Source of the DNA: Helicobacter mesocricetorum
GTDB lineage: Bacteria > Campylobacterota > Campylobacteria > Campylobacterales > Helicobacteraceae
Reading direction: 5' to 3'
Length of the DNA stretch: 64,000 nt
NCBI RefSeq assembly: GCF_900198605.1
Contig: NZ_FZPJ01000010.1
Location: forward strand, 87,283 to 151,282
The position numbers were made by a program, and so were the translations under genes. This document shows, in pieces, positions 28,519 to 37,419 of this stretch; position 1 is the first letter of the stretch; each line of letters opens with the position of its first letter. The notes under the pieces were generated by a model. It did no database searches, was not told where the DNA came from, and worked only from the letters and a program-made list of their open reading frames with translations.

Positions 28519-28794
28519 ATGGCTCAAGATTCGGCGAAAAAAAGAGAAATTACTTCTGCTTTTGCTAGAAATCCCAAAGATACAGGTTCTGTGGAAGTGC
28601 AAGTTGCGCTTTTAAGTGATAGGATTAAAACGCTCACTGAGCATTTAAGAGTGAATAAAAAAGATCATTCTAGTCGTTTAGGTTTAAGGAAGATTGTTTC
28701 GCAAAGAAAAAGATTGCTTTCTTACCTTAAAAAAACAGATTTTACCCGTTATGTAAGCCTTATTGAAAAGCTAGGCTTAAAAGATAGGGGTTAA
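28519..28794 (+). CDS. rpsO: 30S ribosomal protein S15
   Basis: A small ribosomal protein that binds 16S rRNA and organises the platform. [23 protein letters not shown] and [22 protein letters not shown] are family hallmarks. AGGAGG precedes two adjacent ATG codons; the second, at 28519, has better spacing and gives the usual 91-residue MAQDSAKK start. It ends eight bases from the convergent trpA stop. GGGGTTAATCCC at the end could form a weak hairpin. Confidence 0.97.
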   Translation: MAQDSAKKREITSAFARNPKDTGSVEVQVALLSDRIKTLTEHLRVNKKDHSSRLGLRKIVSQRKRLLSYLKKTDFTRYVSLIEKLGLKDRG

Positions 28795-28802
28795 TCCCTT
28801 TC

Positions 28803-29567
28803 TTAGGCTTTTAGTAACCTTTTTGTAAAAGCCTGTAATTCTAGGAAAAAGTCTTTTGTTAAATCTATTTGTGCGATATATTTAACAAAAGCACTTCCAA
28901 TTACCACAATAGGCACAACCCCCCTAAGAGCCGCAATCTGCTCTTTGCTTTGTATGCCAAACCCTAAAGCAATAGATTTATTACAGCTCTTTTTAACTTT
29001 ATTAATATAAGCTAGGAGTTCGGGGGTGATTTGTGTGCAATCCCCTGTAATGCCATTCCTTGCTACTACATAAACAAAGCTTCCACTCTTTTTAGTTAGT
29101 TGTTTTATCCTTGAATCATGGGTATAAGGTGCGAGTAATGCAATATTTTCTAATCCAAATTTTTTAGCCAAAGCAAAAAGGTTTTCATCATTTTGCAAGG
29201 ATAAATCCGGGACAATAAGAGCAAATACTCCACTTTCTTTTGCTCTTTTTAGAAAAGATTCTATCCCATAGGCAAAGAGAATATTCCCATAAGTCATAAT
29301 TAAAAGCTTGGTTTTGCAACCATTTTCTAACAATTTTGTATGTATTGCCTCTATAAGTTCAAAACCTAAATCCGTGTTAAACCCTAATTTTAAAGATTCT
29401 TCACAGGCATTCCTGATTATCTCTCCATCGGCATTAGGGTCAGAAAATGGAAATTGCACTTCTAAAAAACTTGCCCCTCCTAAAGCAATCCCAAGTGCTG
29501 CTTCTAAGCTTTTTTGAAAATTAGGATACCCTGCAATAATATGTCCCATTAAAGCAATTTCTTTCAT
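28803..29567 (-). CDS. trpA: Tryptophan synthase alpha subunit TrpA
   Basis: A 254-residue TIM barrel that releases indole from indole-3-glycerol phosphate and channels it to TrpB. LEVQFPFSDPNADGEII holds the catalytic Glu and the Asp of the SDP motif. NGITGDCTQ corresponds to the mobile loop, and LGFGIQSKEQI and VVIGSAFVKYI match the phosphate-binding end. It overlaps trpB by four bases (ATGA). It is convergent with rpsO. Confidence 0.95.
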   Translation of the reverse strand: MKEIALMGHIIAGYPNFQKSLEAALGIALGGASFLEVQFPFSDPNADGEIIRNACEESLKLGFNTDLGFELIEAIHTKLLENGCKTKLLIMTYGNILFAYGIESFLKRAKESGVFALIVPDLSLQNDENLFALAKKFGLENIALLAPYTHDSRIKQLTKKSGSFVYVVARNGITGDCTQITPELLAYINKVKKSCNKSIALGFGIQSKEQIAALRGVVPIVVIGSAFVKYIAQIDLTKDFFLELQAFTKRLLKA

Positions 29568-30829
29568 AATCTTCCTATCTCCTTAATTTCATCACTTAAA
29601 AAACCTCTCCACCGATCTTTTTGTAAAGCTTTAGCGGTAATAAAAATATCCTTATCGCCTCTTCCAGAGACATTAACAATAATTTTTTTGGAATTTACTT
29701 CTTTAGAGATTTTTAAGACACCTGCTAAGGCGTGAGAAGATTCTAAGGCTGCAATAATTCCTTCATTTTTGGCAAAAAATTCTAAAGCATTTAAGGCTTC
29801 CTTATCATTTGCGCTTTTAAATTCTAAACTTCCCATCTCCTTTAAATGTGCAAGCTGGGGACCAATCCCTGCATAATCAAGCCCAGCAGAGATAGAGTAA
29901 GTCTCTAGTAAATTTCCATATTTATCACTTAAAAAGTAACTTTTATATCCTTGAACAATCCCTAGATGAGAGTTCTGATTATTAATCCTTATGGCATTCT
30001 CTCCCACAGCTTTGCCTACTCCCCCTGCTTCTATGGCGATTAAACGGATATTATCCTTTAAGTAGGGAGCAAAAAAGCCTATTGCATTACTCCCTCCGCC
30101 CACACAAGCTATCATAATATCTGGGTTTCCTTGGAAAAACTTTTGTGCTTGTTTTTTAACTTCCTTGCCAATGATACTTTGAAAATCCCTTACAATATCA
30201 GGGTAAGGATAAGGTCCAAGCGCACTTCCAAGCACATAAAAAATATTTTTAGAATCCTTGCTCCACTCTCTTAAAGCCTCATTTACGGCATCTTTTAAGG
30301 TTTCGCTTCCATTTTTTACACTTATAACCTCTGCCCCTAGAAGTTCCATATTAAAGACATTAGGAAATTGTCGTTTAATATCTTTGCTCCCCATAAAAAT
30401 CCTACATTGCATACCTAGCTTTGCACAAGCAGCACTTACGGCTAATCCGTGCTGTCCCGCTCCTGTTTCTGCAATAATTTGCTGTTTGCCCATTTTTTTA
30501 GCCAATAAAACCTGTCCAATGGCATTATTAATCTTATGCGCCCCCGTATGGGCTAAACCCTCAAATTTTAAATATATTTCATTATTTAAGATTTTACTAG
30601 CATTTTTGGCAAAAATTAAAGGAGTAGGTCGCCCTACAAATTCTTTTAATAAATCCTTAAATTCTTGCTGAAAACTTTTTGTAGGGAGAATATGTTTATA
30701 GGCTTCTTCTAATTCTTTTAAAGCAGGGTATAAAATTTCTGGTACATATTGCCCACCAAAGGCATTTGTATGAGAATCCTCTAATCCAAAAAATCCTTTT
30801 TTTGAGCGCAAAAAAATATTATCTTTCAT
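29564..30829 (-). CDS. trpB: Tryptophan synthase beta subunit TrpB (trpA-linked copy)
   Basis: A 421-residue PLP enzyme joining indole and serine. HTGAHKINNA contains the PLP lysine (K99), AETGAGQHG the catalytic Glu121, and CVGGGSNAIGFF the phosphate loop. The usual KREDL just before the lysine segment is KFEGL here, a substitution within an otherwise canonical active site. It also has an N-terminal extension of some 20 residues. It is coupled to trpA by a four-base overlap, so this should be the channelling partner. A second trpB is at 62241. Confidence 0.94.
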   Translation of the reverse strand: MKDNIFLRSKKGFFGLEDSHTNAFGGQYVPEILYPALKELEEAYKHILPTKSFQQEFKDLLKEFVGRPTPLIFAKNASKILNNEIYLKFEGLAHTGAHKINNAIGQVLLAKKMGKQQIIAETGAGQHGLAVSAACAKLGMQCRIFMGSKDIKRQFPNVFNMELLGAEVISVKNGSETLKDAVNEALREWSKDSKNIFYVLGSALGPYPYPDIVRDFQSIIGKEVKKQAQKFFQGNPDIMIACVGGGSNAIGFFAPYLKDNIRLIAIEAGGVGKAVGENAIRINNQNSHLGIVQGYKSYFLSDKYGNLLETYSISAGLDYAGIGPQLAHLKEMGSLEFKSANDKEALNALEFFAKNEGIIAALESSHALAGVLKISKEVNSKKIIVNVSGRGDKDIFITAKALQKDRWRGFLSDEIKEIGRL

Positions 30830-30860
30830 AATCTCTAGCTTTATTTTTAGGTATGAAGCT

Positions 30861-30866
30861 ATTATA
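30861..30866 (-). promoter_or_regulatory. Putative -10 box for trpBA
   Basis: Read on the minus strand, TATAAT lies 32 bases before the trpB start codon. It faces away from the trpE promoter, and the two -10 boxes are 33 bases apart, so any -35 or operator DNA must be shared. No obvious operator palindrome or leader peptide is visible. Confidence 0.5.
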
Positions 30867-30899
30867 TCTAAACTAAACTTTTTTGGTAAGAAACTATTG

Positions 30900-30905
30900 T
30901 ATAAT
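30900..30905 (+). promoter_or_regulatory. Putative -10 box for trpE-trpGD-trpCF
   Basis: TTGTATAAT followed at once by a run of seven C (30907-30913), which would sit at the transcription start. The leader before the trpE ATG would be about 30 bases, too short for a classical attenuator. Spacing to the opposite trpBA promoter suggests joint control by one regulator. Confidence 0.5.
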
Positions 30906-30939
30906 ACCCCCCCAAAATGATTAGAAAGTTGATAGAGTA

Positions 30940-32436
30940 ATGTTTAGTTTTTTGTCCCATAATCAATCTCCTTTAGATGCTAATAACTTGTCATCTGCAA
31001 TAGCCTTTGAAAAGATTGAGAGCCACTCTTTTACTCCTTTAATGCTCTGCTATTCTCTTAATGCCCCTGTGTTGCTTGAATCTGCTTATTTAAAAACCGG
31101 AAAAGGACGTTTTTCTATTTTGGTTTTGACAGAGGCTTTTAGGATTACCCAAGAGGAGGAAGGTTATTACTTACGAAGTGGTGGGCAAAAATATCCTTTG
31201 GATTCTATTCCTATGCCCTCTAAAAATCCAAATTTCTTAGATTATTTAAAGATTTTTAGAGATTTAACCCCGCCTTTGCAAGAGGAGCTTATTGATTTAC
31301 CCCTCCCTTTAGGAGGAGTTGGATATTTAGGCTATGAGTTTTTTGGGGATATTGAAGCCATTACTTTTAATAACCCAAAACTTTATGATTGTTATAAAAA
31401 TGCCTTTATTTTTGGAAGGGATTTTATGATTTTTGATCATTTTTATGAATCCCTTTTTATCTTTAGCGTAAGTTATGCTAAAGAGATAAATCCTCATAAT
31501 CCTAAACAGAGAATCCAAGAAATTTTACAATCTTTAAAGCATCTAAGCCAACAAGATTGCACCCAAGTAAATATCACCTCAGAGATAATTTCTGCTAATA
31601 AAGAATCTTATTACACAAAAATGGTTCAAACCCTAAAAGATGAAATTTACAAAGGCAATCTTTTGCAATGTGTGCCAAGCCAAAGTATGCAGATAAAAAG
31701 TAATCTTCCACCTTTACAGGCTTATAAAAACTTGCGTAGCAATAATCCAAGCCCTTATATGTATTTTTATAATTTTGGGCATTTTCAAATTATTGGAAAC
31801 TCTCCTGAAGTCTTAATTAAAGTTTCTACACCAAAGCATTCTAATATTGCTAAGCTAACTTTACGACCTATTGCTGGGACGCGTCCTAGAGGCAAAACAC
31901 AGCTAGAAGATTTACAAGCAGAAGAAGAATTAAGGAGTGATTCTAAAGAAAATGCTGAACATCTTATGCTCCTAGATTTAGGGCGCAATGATATAGGAAA
32001 GGTTGCTATTGGTGGGAGCGTAAGGGTAACGCAACAAAAAGTTATTGAAAAATATGCAAGGGTTATGCACCTAGTCTCTGAAGTGCAAGGGGATATGGAT
32101 TTAAAAGTCCATAATAAAGTTGATGCCCTTCTTGCGGCTTTTCCTGCAGGAACTGTTAGCGGAGCACCAAAAATTCAAGCAATTAAAACCATAGAACAGC
32201 TAGAAGAACACCAAAGAAATATTTATGCAGGGGCTATTGGGTATTTTACACAGAATTGTGATATGGATTTTGCTATTGCTATCCGCACAGCTATTTATCA
32301 AAATGGTGTTTATTATCTACAAGCTGGAGGTGGGATTGTCTATGATTCAAATCCCAAATTAGAATATGCCGAAACCCAAAATAAAATGCTCTCTTTAATT
32401 GAAGCTATTATTGGAAAAGAAGGAAATATACAATGA
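30940..32436 (+). CDS. trpE: Anthranilate synthase component I TrpE
   Basis: A 498-residue enzyme converting chorismate to anthranilate with ammonia from TrpG. The N-terminal LLESA (45-49) is the tryptophan feedback site motif. The C-terminal chorismate-binding domain has IAGTRPRGKTQLED, DLGRNDIGKV and FPAGTVSGAPKIQA, all diagnostic. It overlaps trpGD by four bases (ATGA), giving translational coupling of the two subunits. No strong ribosome binding site precedes its ATG. Confidence 0.96.
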   Translation: MFSFLSHNQSPLDANNLSSAIAFEKIESHSFTPLMLCYSLNAPVLLESAYLKTGKGRFSILVLTEAFRITQEEEGYYLRSGGQKYPLDSIPMPSKNPNFLDYLKIFRDLTPPLQEELIDLPLPLGGVGYLGYEFFGDIEAITFNNPKLYDCYKNAFIFGRDFMIFDHFYESLFIFSVSYAKEINPHNPKQRIQEILQSLKHLSQQDCTQVNITSEIISANKESYYTKMVQTLKDEIYKGNLLQCVPSQSMQIKSNLPPLQAYKNLRSNNPSPYMYFYNFGHFQIIGNSPEVLIKVSTPKHSNIAKLTLRPIAGTRPRGKTQLEDLQAEEELRSDSKENAEHLMLLDLGRNDIGKVAIGGSVRVTQQKVIEKYARVMHLVSEVQGDMDLKVHNKVDALLAAFPAGTVSGAPKIQAIKTIEQLEEHQRNIYAGAIGYFTQNCDMDFAIAIRTAIYQNGVYYLQAGGGIVYDSNPKLEYAETQNKMLSLIEAIIGKEGNIQ

Positions 32437-34049
32437 TAGTGCTTATTGATAATTATGATTCCTTTACTTATAATATCTACCAAGCCTTTTATCAATTTAA
32501 TTATCCTATTAAAGTCTTGCGTAATGATAAAACTTCCATTAGCGAAATTATCGCTTTAAAGCCAAAATTTATTGTCATAGGACCCGGACCAAAATCCCCA
32601 AAAGAAGCAGGAATTAGTGTTGAGGTTGTAGAGAAACTAAAAGGGATTTGTCCTATCTTAGGGATTTGTTTAGGGCATCAAGCTATCTTAAGTGCCTTTG
32701 GGGTAGCGATTAAAAATGCAAAAAATATCGTGCATGGAAAAGTAGAGCCACTATTGCATAACAATAAAGGAGTCTTTAGGCATATTAGCCCTAATACCCC
32801 TATTGTGCGATACCATTCACTAGCGGGAAAGAGGGAGGAGATTCCGGATTGTTTTTTAGTGAGTGCAATGAGTGAAGATGGTGAGGTTATGGCAGTCGAA
32901 CATAAGTATTACCATTTGGTAGGTTTGCAGTTTCACCCAGAATCCATTGGGACTAAAGAGGGGATTAAAATGCTCTTAAACTTCTTGCATTACACAAGGG
33001 AAGAAATACCTATTAAAGCCTATCTTAAAAAAGCATTGCATCAAGAATCTTTAAATTTTCAAGAAAGTTATAATTTTATGGATGAACTTACAGAGGGGAA
33101 TCTCACAGAAGCGCAAATTGGGAGTTTCTTAACAAGTTTAGAGATTAAAGGCGTAGATGAATATGAGTTAGCAGGTTTTGCCTCTGTGCTAAAAAAGAAG
33201 GCTATTGCTTTTGAGGTGGATAAAACCTTGCCTATTTATTTTGATATGGTTGGGACAGGAGGAAGTGCTGTAAAGACTTTTAATGTCTCTACAACTTCTA
33301 GTTTGCTTTTGGCAGCTCTAGCCAAAAAACAAGGTTTTGGCATTATTAAACACGGCAATAAAGCCATCACTTCTAAAAGTGGTTCTGCAGATTTACTTAC
33401 TGCCTTAGGGGTTAATGTCAATATGGAGATTCCAAACATTTATGCAATTTTTAGGCAAATTAATCTCACTTTTTTGTTTGCGCAAAAATTTCACTCTGCT
33501 ATGCGTTTTGCCGCTTCTGCTAGGTCTTCTTTGGGTTTTAAAACCGCCTTTAACCTAATAGGTCCTTTAAGTAATCCAGCACCTATAACCCACCAACTCA
33601 TTGGGGTATTTGATAAAAGTTATACAGAAATTATGGCAAGAGCTTTAGCGATTTTAGGCATAAAAAAAGCCCTCATTGTCAGTGGTTTAGATGGTTATGA
33701 TGAAATTTCTTTATGCGCTCCTACGCAAATCACTACTTTAAAGAATGGGGAGATTAAAACGACTATTTTTAATCCTATTGAAGTTGGCTTAGATTTTGTT
33801 AATCACTCTTTATTAGTAGGTGGGGATTCTTCACAGAATTTACGCATCGCCTTAGATATTTTTGAAGCTAAACCCTCTCCAAAGCTAGAACTAGTTGCCT
33901 TAAATATGGGTGCTGCGCTTTATGTATGCGAGCAAGTAGAATCTATTAAAGAAGGGTATTTTCTAGCTAAAGATATTATCCAAAGAGGAGAAGTGTTTGG
34001 AATCATTGAAACCTTTAAAGCACTTAGCCAACAATATGTGGAGGATTAA
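32433..34049 (+). CDS. trpGD: Fused anthranilate synthase glutaminase and anthranilate phosphoribosyltransferase TrpGD
   Basis: A 538-residue fusion. Residues 1-190 are a class I glutaminase with C79 (GICLGHQA) and H168/E170 (QFHPES). From about residue 200 the phosphoribosyltransferase domain follows, with DMVGTGG and FNVSTTSSLLLAA and the PRPP/anthranilate motif KHGNKAITSKSGSADLL. The KHGNKAITSKSG segment differs slightly from the common KHGNRSVSSKSG. It couples ammonia supply to TrpE and then adds the phosphoribosyl group. The trpCF start follows its stop with no gap. Confidence 0.95.
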   Translation: MIVLIDNYDSFTYNIYQAFYQFNYPIKVLRNDKTSISEIIALKPKFIVIGPGPKSPKEAGISVEVVEKLKGICPILGICLGHQAILSAFGVAIKNAKNIVHGKVEPLLHNNKGVFRHISPNTPIVRYHSLAGKREEIPDCFLVSAMSEDGEVMAVEHKYYHLVGLQFHPESIGTKEGIKMLLNFLHYTREEIPIKAYLKKALHQESLNFQESYNFMDELTEGNLTEAQIGSFLTSLEIKGVDEYELAGFASVLKKKAIAFEVDKTLPIYFDMVGTGGSAVKTFNVSTTSSLLLAALAKKQGFGIIKHGNKAITSKSGSADLLTALGVNVNMEIPNIYAIFRQINLTFLFAQKFHSAMRFAASARSSLGFKTAFNLIGPLSNPAPITHQLIGVFDKSYTEIMARALAILGIKKALIVSGLDGYDEISLCAPTQITTLKNGEIKTTIFNPIEVGLDFVNHSLLVGGDSSQNLRIALDIFEAKPSPKLELVALNMGAALYVCEQVESIKEGYFLAKDIIQRGEVFGIIETFKALSQQYVED

Positions 34050-35555
34050 ATGCAAGGCACAGCAACTATCCTCAAAAAAATTTTAGAGGCAAAATCCCAA
34101 TATCCCATAAAGACTGCAAAAAGAAATGCTCCTATCCATAAACCCAGCTTCAACGACTTTCCTTTTATTATTGCAGAAATTAAACGTTCTAGCCCATCTT
34201 CTGGAAATATCAGTGATATTTCATTGCCCCAAAACCTTGCCAAAGATTATCTAAATGCGGGTGCTAATGCTATCTCTGTTTTGTGTGAGAAGGATTATTT
34301 TAAAGGGGATTTAGAGGATTTAAAGATTGTAAAAACCACTTATCCAAATGCGTGTATTTTACGCAAAGATTTTATTACCCAAATTGAGCAGATACAAGAA
34401 TCTTACGATTTTGGTGCGGATATGTTGCTTTTAATAACTGCGGTATTTATCGAGAAAAATAATGGCTTTAGTCAGCTTAAAAAACTCTATGAGCAGACAT
34501 TAGCACTTGGATTAACCCCTTTGCTTGAAGTGCATAACAAAGAAGAAATTGATTTTTTAAAACCTCTTAAACCTGCACTTATTGGCATTAATTCCCGTAA
34601 TTTGCATAATTTTAAAATTGATAAAATTGCCGCTTATAATCTTCTTTTTTATGCTAAAGAACAGCTAAAAAGTCAGGTTCTTTTTGAATCTTCGATTCAT
34701 TCAAGTTTTGATGGTTTTGTGGTTGGTAATATAGGGTTTGATGGTATCTTATGTGGAAGCTATCTTGTCAAAAGCAATAATGCTTCTAAGACCTTATGCG
34801 CCTTGAAGCATTCTTTAATACTAGCTAGAAATTCTCCTAATGCCTTTTATCAGAATGTTTTTAAAATCCTCCAATCTCCTTTGGGATTCTTAAAAATATG
34901 TGGAATTACTACACAAGAAGATGCGCTAATGTGTGCCAAGGCTTTAGAGGAGCATTTAGAAAAATTTTTAAATGTTGATAAAATAGCGGCACTAGGCTTT
35001 ATTTTTATAGAAGATTCTCCTCGTTTTGTTACTGAAACCTTAATTAGAAAAATTTCACAATCCCTTAAAGCACATCCAAAGATCTTAAAAATTATCGTTG
35101 TAAAAGATGATAAAAAGAATATGCAACAAGCCATAAGGCTTTATGAGGAGGGTATTATTGATGCACTCCAATTACACGGAGTTTGTGGGGAGAGTTTTGG
35201 AGGAATTCCGCTAAAAGATGCCCATTTTCCCTTTTATGAAGTTTGGAATATACAAAAAGCATCAGATTTTAAGGCTTCCATAAGTCCTTTTGTTTTGTTT
35301 GATTCTAAGAGTATTTTAGGTGGAGGCAGTGGAATAAGTATTGATAAAAAGGTTTTACAAGCCCTTAAAGAAAAGGTTAATGATTATCTTTGTGTAGCTG
35401 GTGGAATAGGCATAGAAAATCTCCAAAGCTTCAAAGATTTGGGTGCAAAAATGTTGGATGTTAATTCAAGTTTGGAATCAATCCCTAGCAAAAAAGATTT
35501 TAAAAAGATTCACGCTTTTTTAGAGAAATTCGTGGCTTTAATGACTTCTCATTAG
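34050..35555 (+). CDS. trpCF: Fused indole-3-glycerol phosphate synthase and phosphoribosylanthranilate isomerase TrpCF
   Basis: A 501-residue bifunctional enzyme with two TIM barrels. The N-terminal TrpC barrel has FIIAEIKRSSPSSGNI, CILRKDFI and GINSRNLHNF. The TrpF barrel begins at about residue 276 with LKICGITTQEDAL and has LFDSKSILGGGSGI and VAGGIGIENL. The domain order matches the enteric and H. pylori TrpC fusion. TrpF has a long insert-like segment around ALEEHLEKFLNVDK. With trpE, trpGD and divergent trpBA the pathway from chorismate to tryptophan is complete. Confidence 0.95.
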   Translation: MQGTATILKKILEAKSQYPIKTAKRNAPIHKPSFNDFPFIIAEIKRSSPSSGNISDISLPQNLAKDYLNAGANAISVLCEKDYFKGDLEDLKIVKTTYPNACILRKDFITQIEQIQESYDFGADMLLLITAVFIEKNNGFSQLKKLYEQTLALGLTPLLEVHNKEEIDFLKPLKPALIGINSRNLHNFKIDKIAAYNLLFYAKEQLKSQVLFESSIHSSFDGFVVGNIGFDGILCGSYLVKSNNASKTLCALKHSLILARNSPNAFYQNVFKILQSPLGFLKICGITTQEDALMCAKALEEHLEKFLNVDKIAALGFIFIEDSPRFVTETLIRKISQSLKAHPKILKIIVVKDDKKNMQQAIRLYEEGIIDALQLHGVCGESFGGIPLKDAHFPFYEVWNIQKASDFKASISPFVLFDSKSILGGGSGISIDKKVLQALKEKVNDYLCVAGGIGIENLQSFKDLGAKMLDVNSSLESIPSKKDFKKIHAFLEKFVALMTSH

Positions 35556-35635
35556 AGTGATTTTGTAAAATCATTGTTTCTAAAAATGCGAGAATAGCAT
35601 AGGCATTTGATTGTTTTTAAGAAGGAAGTAAATTT

Positions 35636-36337
35636 ATGCGTTTTGGAAAAATTGATTATCTAAATCTCTTGCCTTTTGAAGTTTTTATGCGCTCTTACCC
35701 GACACCTTCTAATTTTAGATTATTTTATCAGAAGAAAAAGTCCTATCCTGCCAAGCTCAATAAAGAGTTTTTGTTTTGTCGTATAGATGCTGGGTTTGTT
35801 TCTTCTATTACCGCACTCTATAATAAAAAAAATAAAAGATTTTTGGCGTCTTCTGTTGGGATTGTTGCTAAAAATAAGGTTTTAAGCGTTATTTGTATCA
35901 ACCAAGAGGAGGGGAGTGATTACCAATCTGCAACTTCTAATGCACTTTTAAAGGTTTTAAAGCTTAAGGGTCGTGTATTAATTGGGGATAGGGCTTTGGT
36001 AGAAGTTTTAAAGAGAAAAAAGGCGCAACAAGATTTTATTGATATGGCAGAATGCTGGAGTAATAGGGAGCATTTGCCTTTTGTATTTGGTAGGCTTTGC
36101 ATAAGGAGGCATTATAATTTTTTTATCAAAATCATTCAATCTTTTCAAAAAAAATCTATTAAAATCCCCTATTATTTGCTTATGCAATACTCTCAAAAAA
36201 CGGGAGTGAATAAAAAAGATATTTTAGAATATTTGAAGCTTATTTCTTACAAAATTGATAAAAAGGCAAATTATGGCTTAGAAAGATTTTATAGAGAATT
36301 ACGAATTTTAAGAATAAAACCCCCCAAAAGATTCTAA
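35636..36337 (+). CDS. mqnA: Menaquinone biosynthesis protein MqnA-like (chorismate dehydratase family)
   Basis: A 233-residue protein of the MqnA/MqnD fold. The start MRFGKIDYLNLLPFEVFM and GRVLIGDRALVEVLK match MqnA, which turns chorismate into 3-(1-carboxyvinyl)oxybenzoate in the futalosine route to menaquinone. That route is used by Campylobacterota. It is slightly shorter than typical members and has a basic C-terminus. It follows trpCF by 80 bases, so chorismate is consumed by neighbouring genes, though a shared transcript is not shown. AAGGAAG precedes the ATG. Confidence 0.8.
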   Translation: MRFGKIDYLNLLPFEVFMRSYPTPSNFRLFYQKKKSYPAKLNKEFLFCRIDAGFVSSITALYNKKNKRFLASSVGIVAKNKVLSVICINQEEGSDYQSATSNALLKVLKLKGRVLIGDRALVEVLKRKKAQQDFIDMAECWSNREHLPFVFGRLCIRRHYNFFIKIIQSFQKKSIKIPYYLLMQYSQKTGVNKKDILEYLKLISYKIDKKANYGLERFYRELRILRIKPPKRF

Positions 36338-36376
36338 AAACATTGCTAAGAAACTATCCTTTAATATTAAATGCAG

Positions 36377-36392
36377 TTTTTTTTTGTATAAT
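36377..36392 (+). promoter_or_regulatory. Putative ndk-fabH operon promoter with T9 tract
   Basis: Nine T (36377-36385) sit one base before a perfect TATAAT (36387-36392), about 55 bases upstream of the ndk start. T-rich stretches commonly replace a -35 box in this phylum, so the tract may be an ordinary element. Length change in it would alter promoter spacing. Confidence 0.5.
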
Positions 36393-36446
36393 GGTAGCCC
36401 TAAAAATATTTAGAAATCCCCAAGGAATTTGGGTATAGGAGTAAAA

Positions 36447-36860
36447 ATGGAGCAAACATTATCCATTATCAAACCTGATGCGGTTAAAAAGAATGTTGTT
36501 GGAAAGATTATTGATAGGTTTGAGAGTAATGGTTTAAGGGTTGCTGCGATGAAAAAAATGCAGCTTAGTAAATGTGATGCAAAGGAGTTTTATGCGGTGC
36601 ATAAAGAGCGCCCCTTTTTTGCGGATTTGGTAGATTTTATGGTCAGTGGTCCTGTGGTTATTATCGTGTTAGAAGGGCTAAATGCTGTGGCAAAGAATCG
36701 TGAGCTTATGGGTGCTACCAATCCAAAAGAGGCAGCAGCAGGGACAATTAGAGCAGACTTTGCTGATAGCATTGATGCTAATGCTGTGCATGGTAGTGAT
36801 AGTTTAGAAAATGCTAAAAGAGAAATTGCATTTTTCTTTGCTAATAGAGAAATTTATTGA
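36447..36860 (+). CDS. ndk: Nucleoside diphosphate kinase
   Basis: A 137-residue kinase that balances nucleoside triphosphates. [15 protein letters not shown] is the N-terminal motif, and the active-site histidine is in [20 protein letters not shown]. The ATG at 36447 is chosen over an in-frame start six codons earlier because TAGGAG lies five bases before it and it gives the family N-terminus. It heads the ndk-yceD-rpmF-plsX-fabH unit. Confidence 0.97.
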   Translation: MEQTLSIIKPDAVKKNVVGKIIDRFESNGLRVAAMKKMQLSKCDAKEFYAVHKERPFFADLVDFMVSGPVVIIVLEGLNAVAKNRELMGATNPKEAAAGTIRADFADSIDANAVHGSDSLENAKREIAFFFANREIY

Positions 36861-36867
36861 TTAAAGA

Positions 36868-37230
36868 ATGTCTAAAATACCTTTTAGTAAAGTTTTTCAA
36901 GCTTGTAAAGATGGCGAAAAATTACCTTTTAGTGTGGAGTTTGAGGGCATAAGCCTAGAAGGTTTTTTATCGGTTAAAAACTCTTCTGAGTGGGTTAGAT
37001 TAGAGGGTGTTTTAAAAGGGCAAATGAATTGTACTTGTGATTTAAGTGGAGAAACTTACATTCAAACACTAAATGAAGTTTTAGATTTTTATTTGAGTGA
37101 TGGAATGGTTAATTTAGAAAGTGGAAACTTTAGAGATGTTGTTGAATGTGAAGATGGAATCATTGATTTAGCAGAGATTTTAAGGAGTGAATTAGAAATA
37201 ATTCGTTGTGATTACCATATTAAAAATTAA
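36868..37230 (+). CDS. YceD/DUF177 family protein
   Basis: A 120-residue acidic protein. [14 protein letters not shown] carries the conserved Cys pair, and [20 protein letters not shown] is the family's C-terminal signature before the L32 gene. DUF177 proteins are linked in plants and E. coli to 23S rRNA accumulation or processing. Position directly upstream of rpmF fits the family in nearly all bacteria. The molecular activity is unknown. Confidence 0.85.
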   Translation: MSKIPFSKVFQACKDGEKLPFSVEFEGISLEGFLSVKNSSEWVRLEGVLKGQMNCTCDLSGETYIQTLNEVLDFYLSDGMVNLESGNFRDVVECEDGIIDLAEILRSELEIIRCDYHIKN

Positions 37231-37247
37231 ATTTTAAGGAGTTTAAA

Positions 37248-37400
37248 ATGGCAGTTCCAAAAAGACGAGTAAGTAAGACAAGAGCAGCAAAAAGAAGGAC
37301 ACATTATAAGGTTGTTTTAGCGACACCTATAAAGGATAAAGACGGAAGTTGGAGAATGCCTCATCGTGTCAATAAATTCACCGGAATTTATAAAAGCTAA
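37248..37400 (+). CDS. rpmF: 50S ribosomal protein L32
   Basis: A 50-residue basic protein, [20 protein letters not shown] at the N-terminus, that gives L32 its typical signature. AAGGAG lies eight bases before the ATG. The C-terminal half ([16 protein letters not shown]) matches epsilonproteobacterial L32 and lacks the zinc-binding Cys residues of some other L32 forms. It sits between yceD and plsX. Confidence 0.95.
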   Translation: MAVPKRRVSKTRAAKRRTHYKVVLATPIKDKDGSWRMPHRVNKFTGIYKS

Positions 37401-37419
37401 TTGGTTGGATTAAATCTCT

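Noticed and set aside
28781..28802. Terminator between rpsO and trpA
   Set aside because: GGGGTTAATCCC is a weak stem and no T-run follows in either direction.
30907..30913. C7 tract between the trp promoters as an independent phase-variation site
   Set aside because: Seven bases is marginal and no frame depends on it; noted only as part of the promoter finding.
35558..35573. Hairpin TGATTTT-GT-AAAATCA after trpCF as a terminator
   Set aside because: The stem is almost all A/T with a two-base loop, so it is unlikely to be stable.
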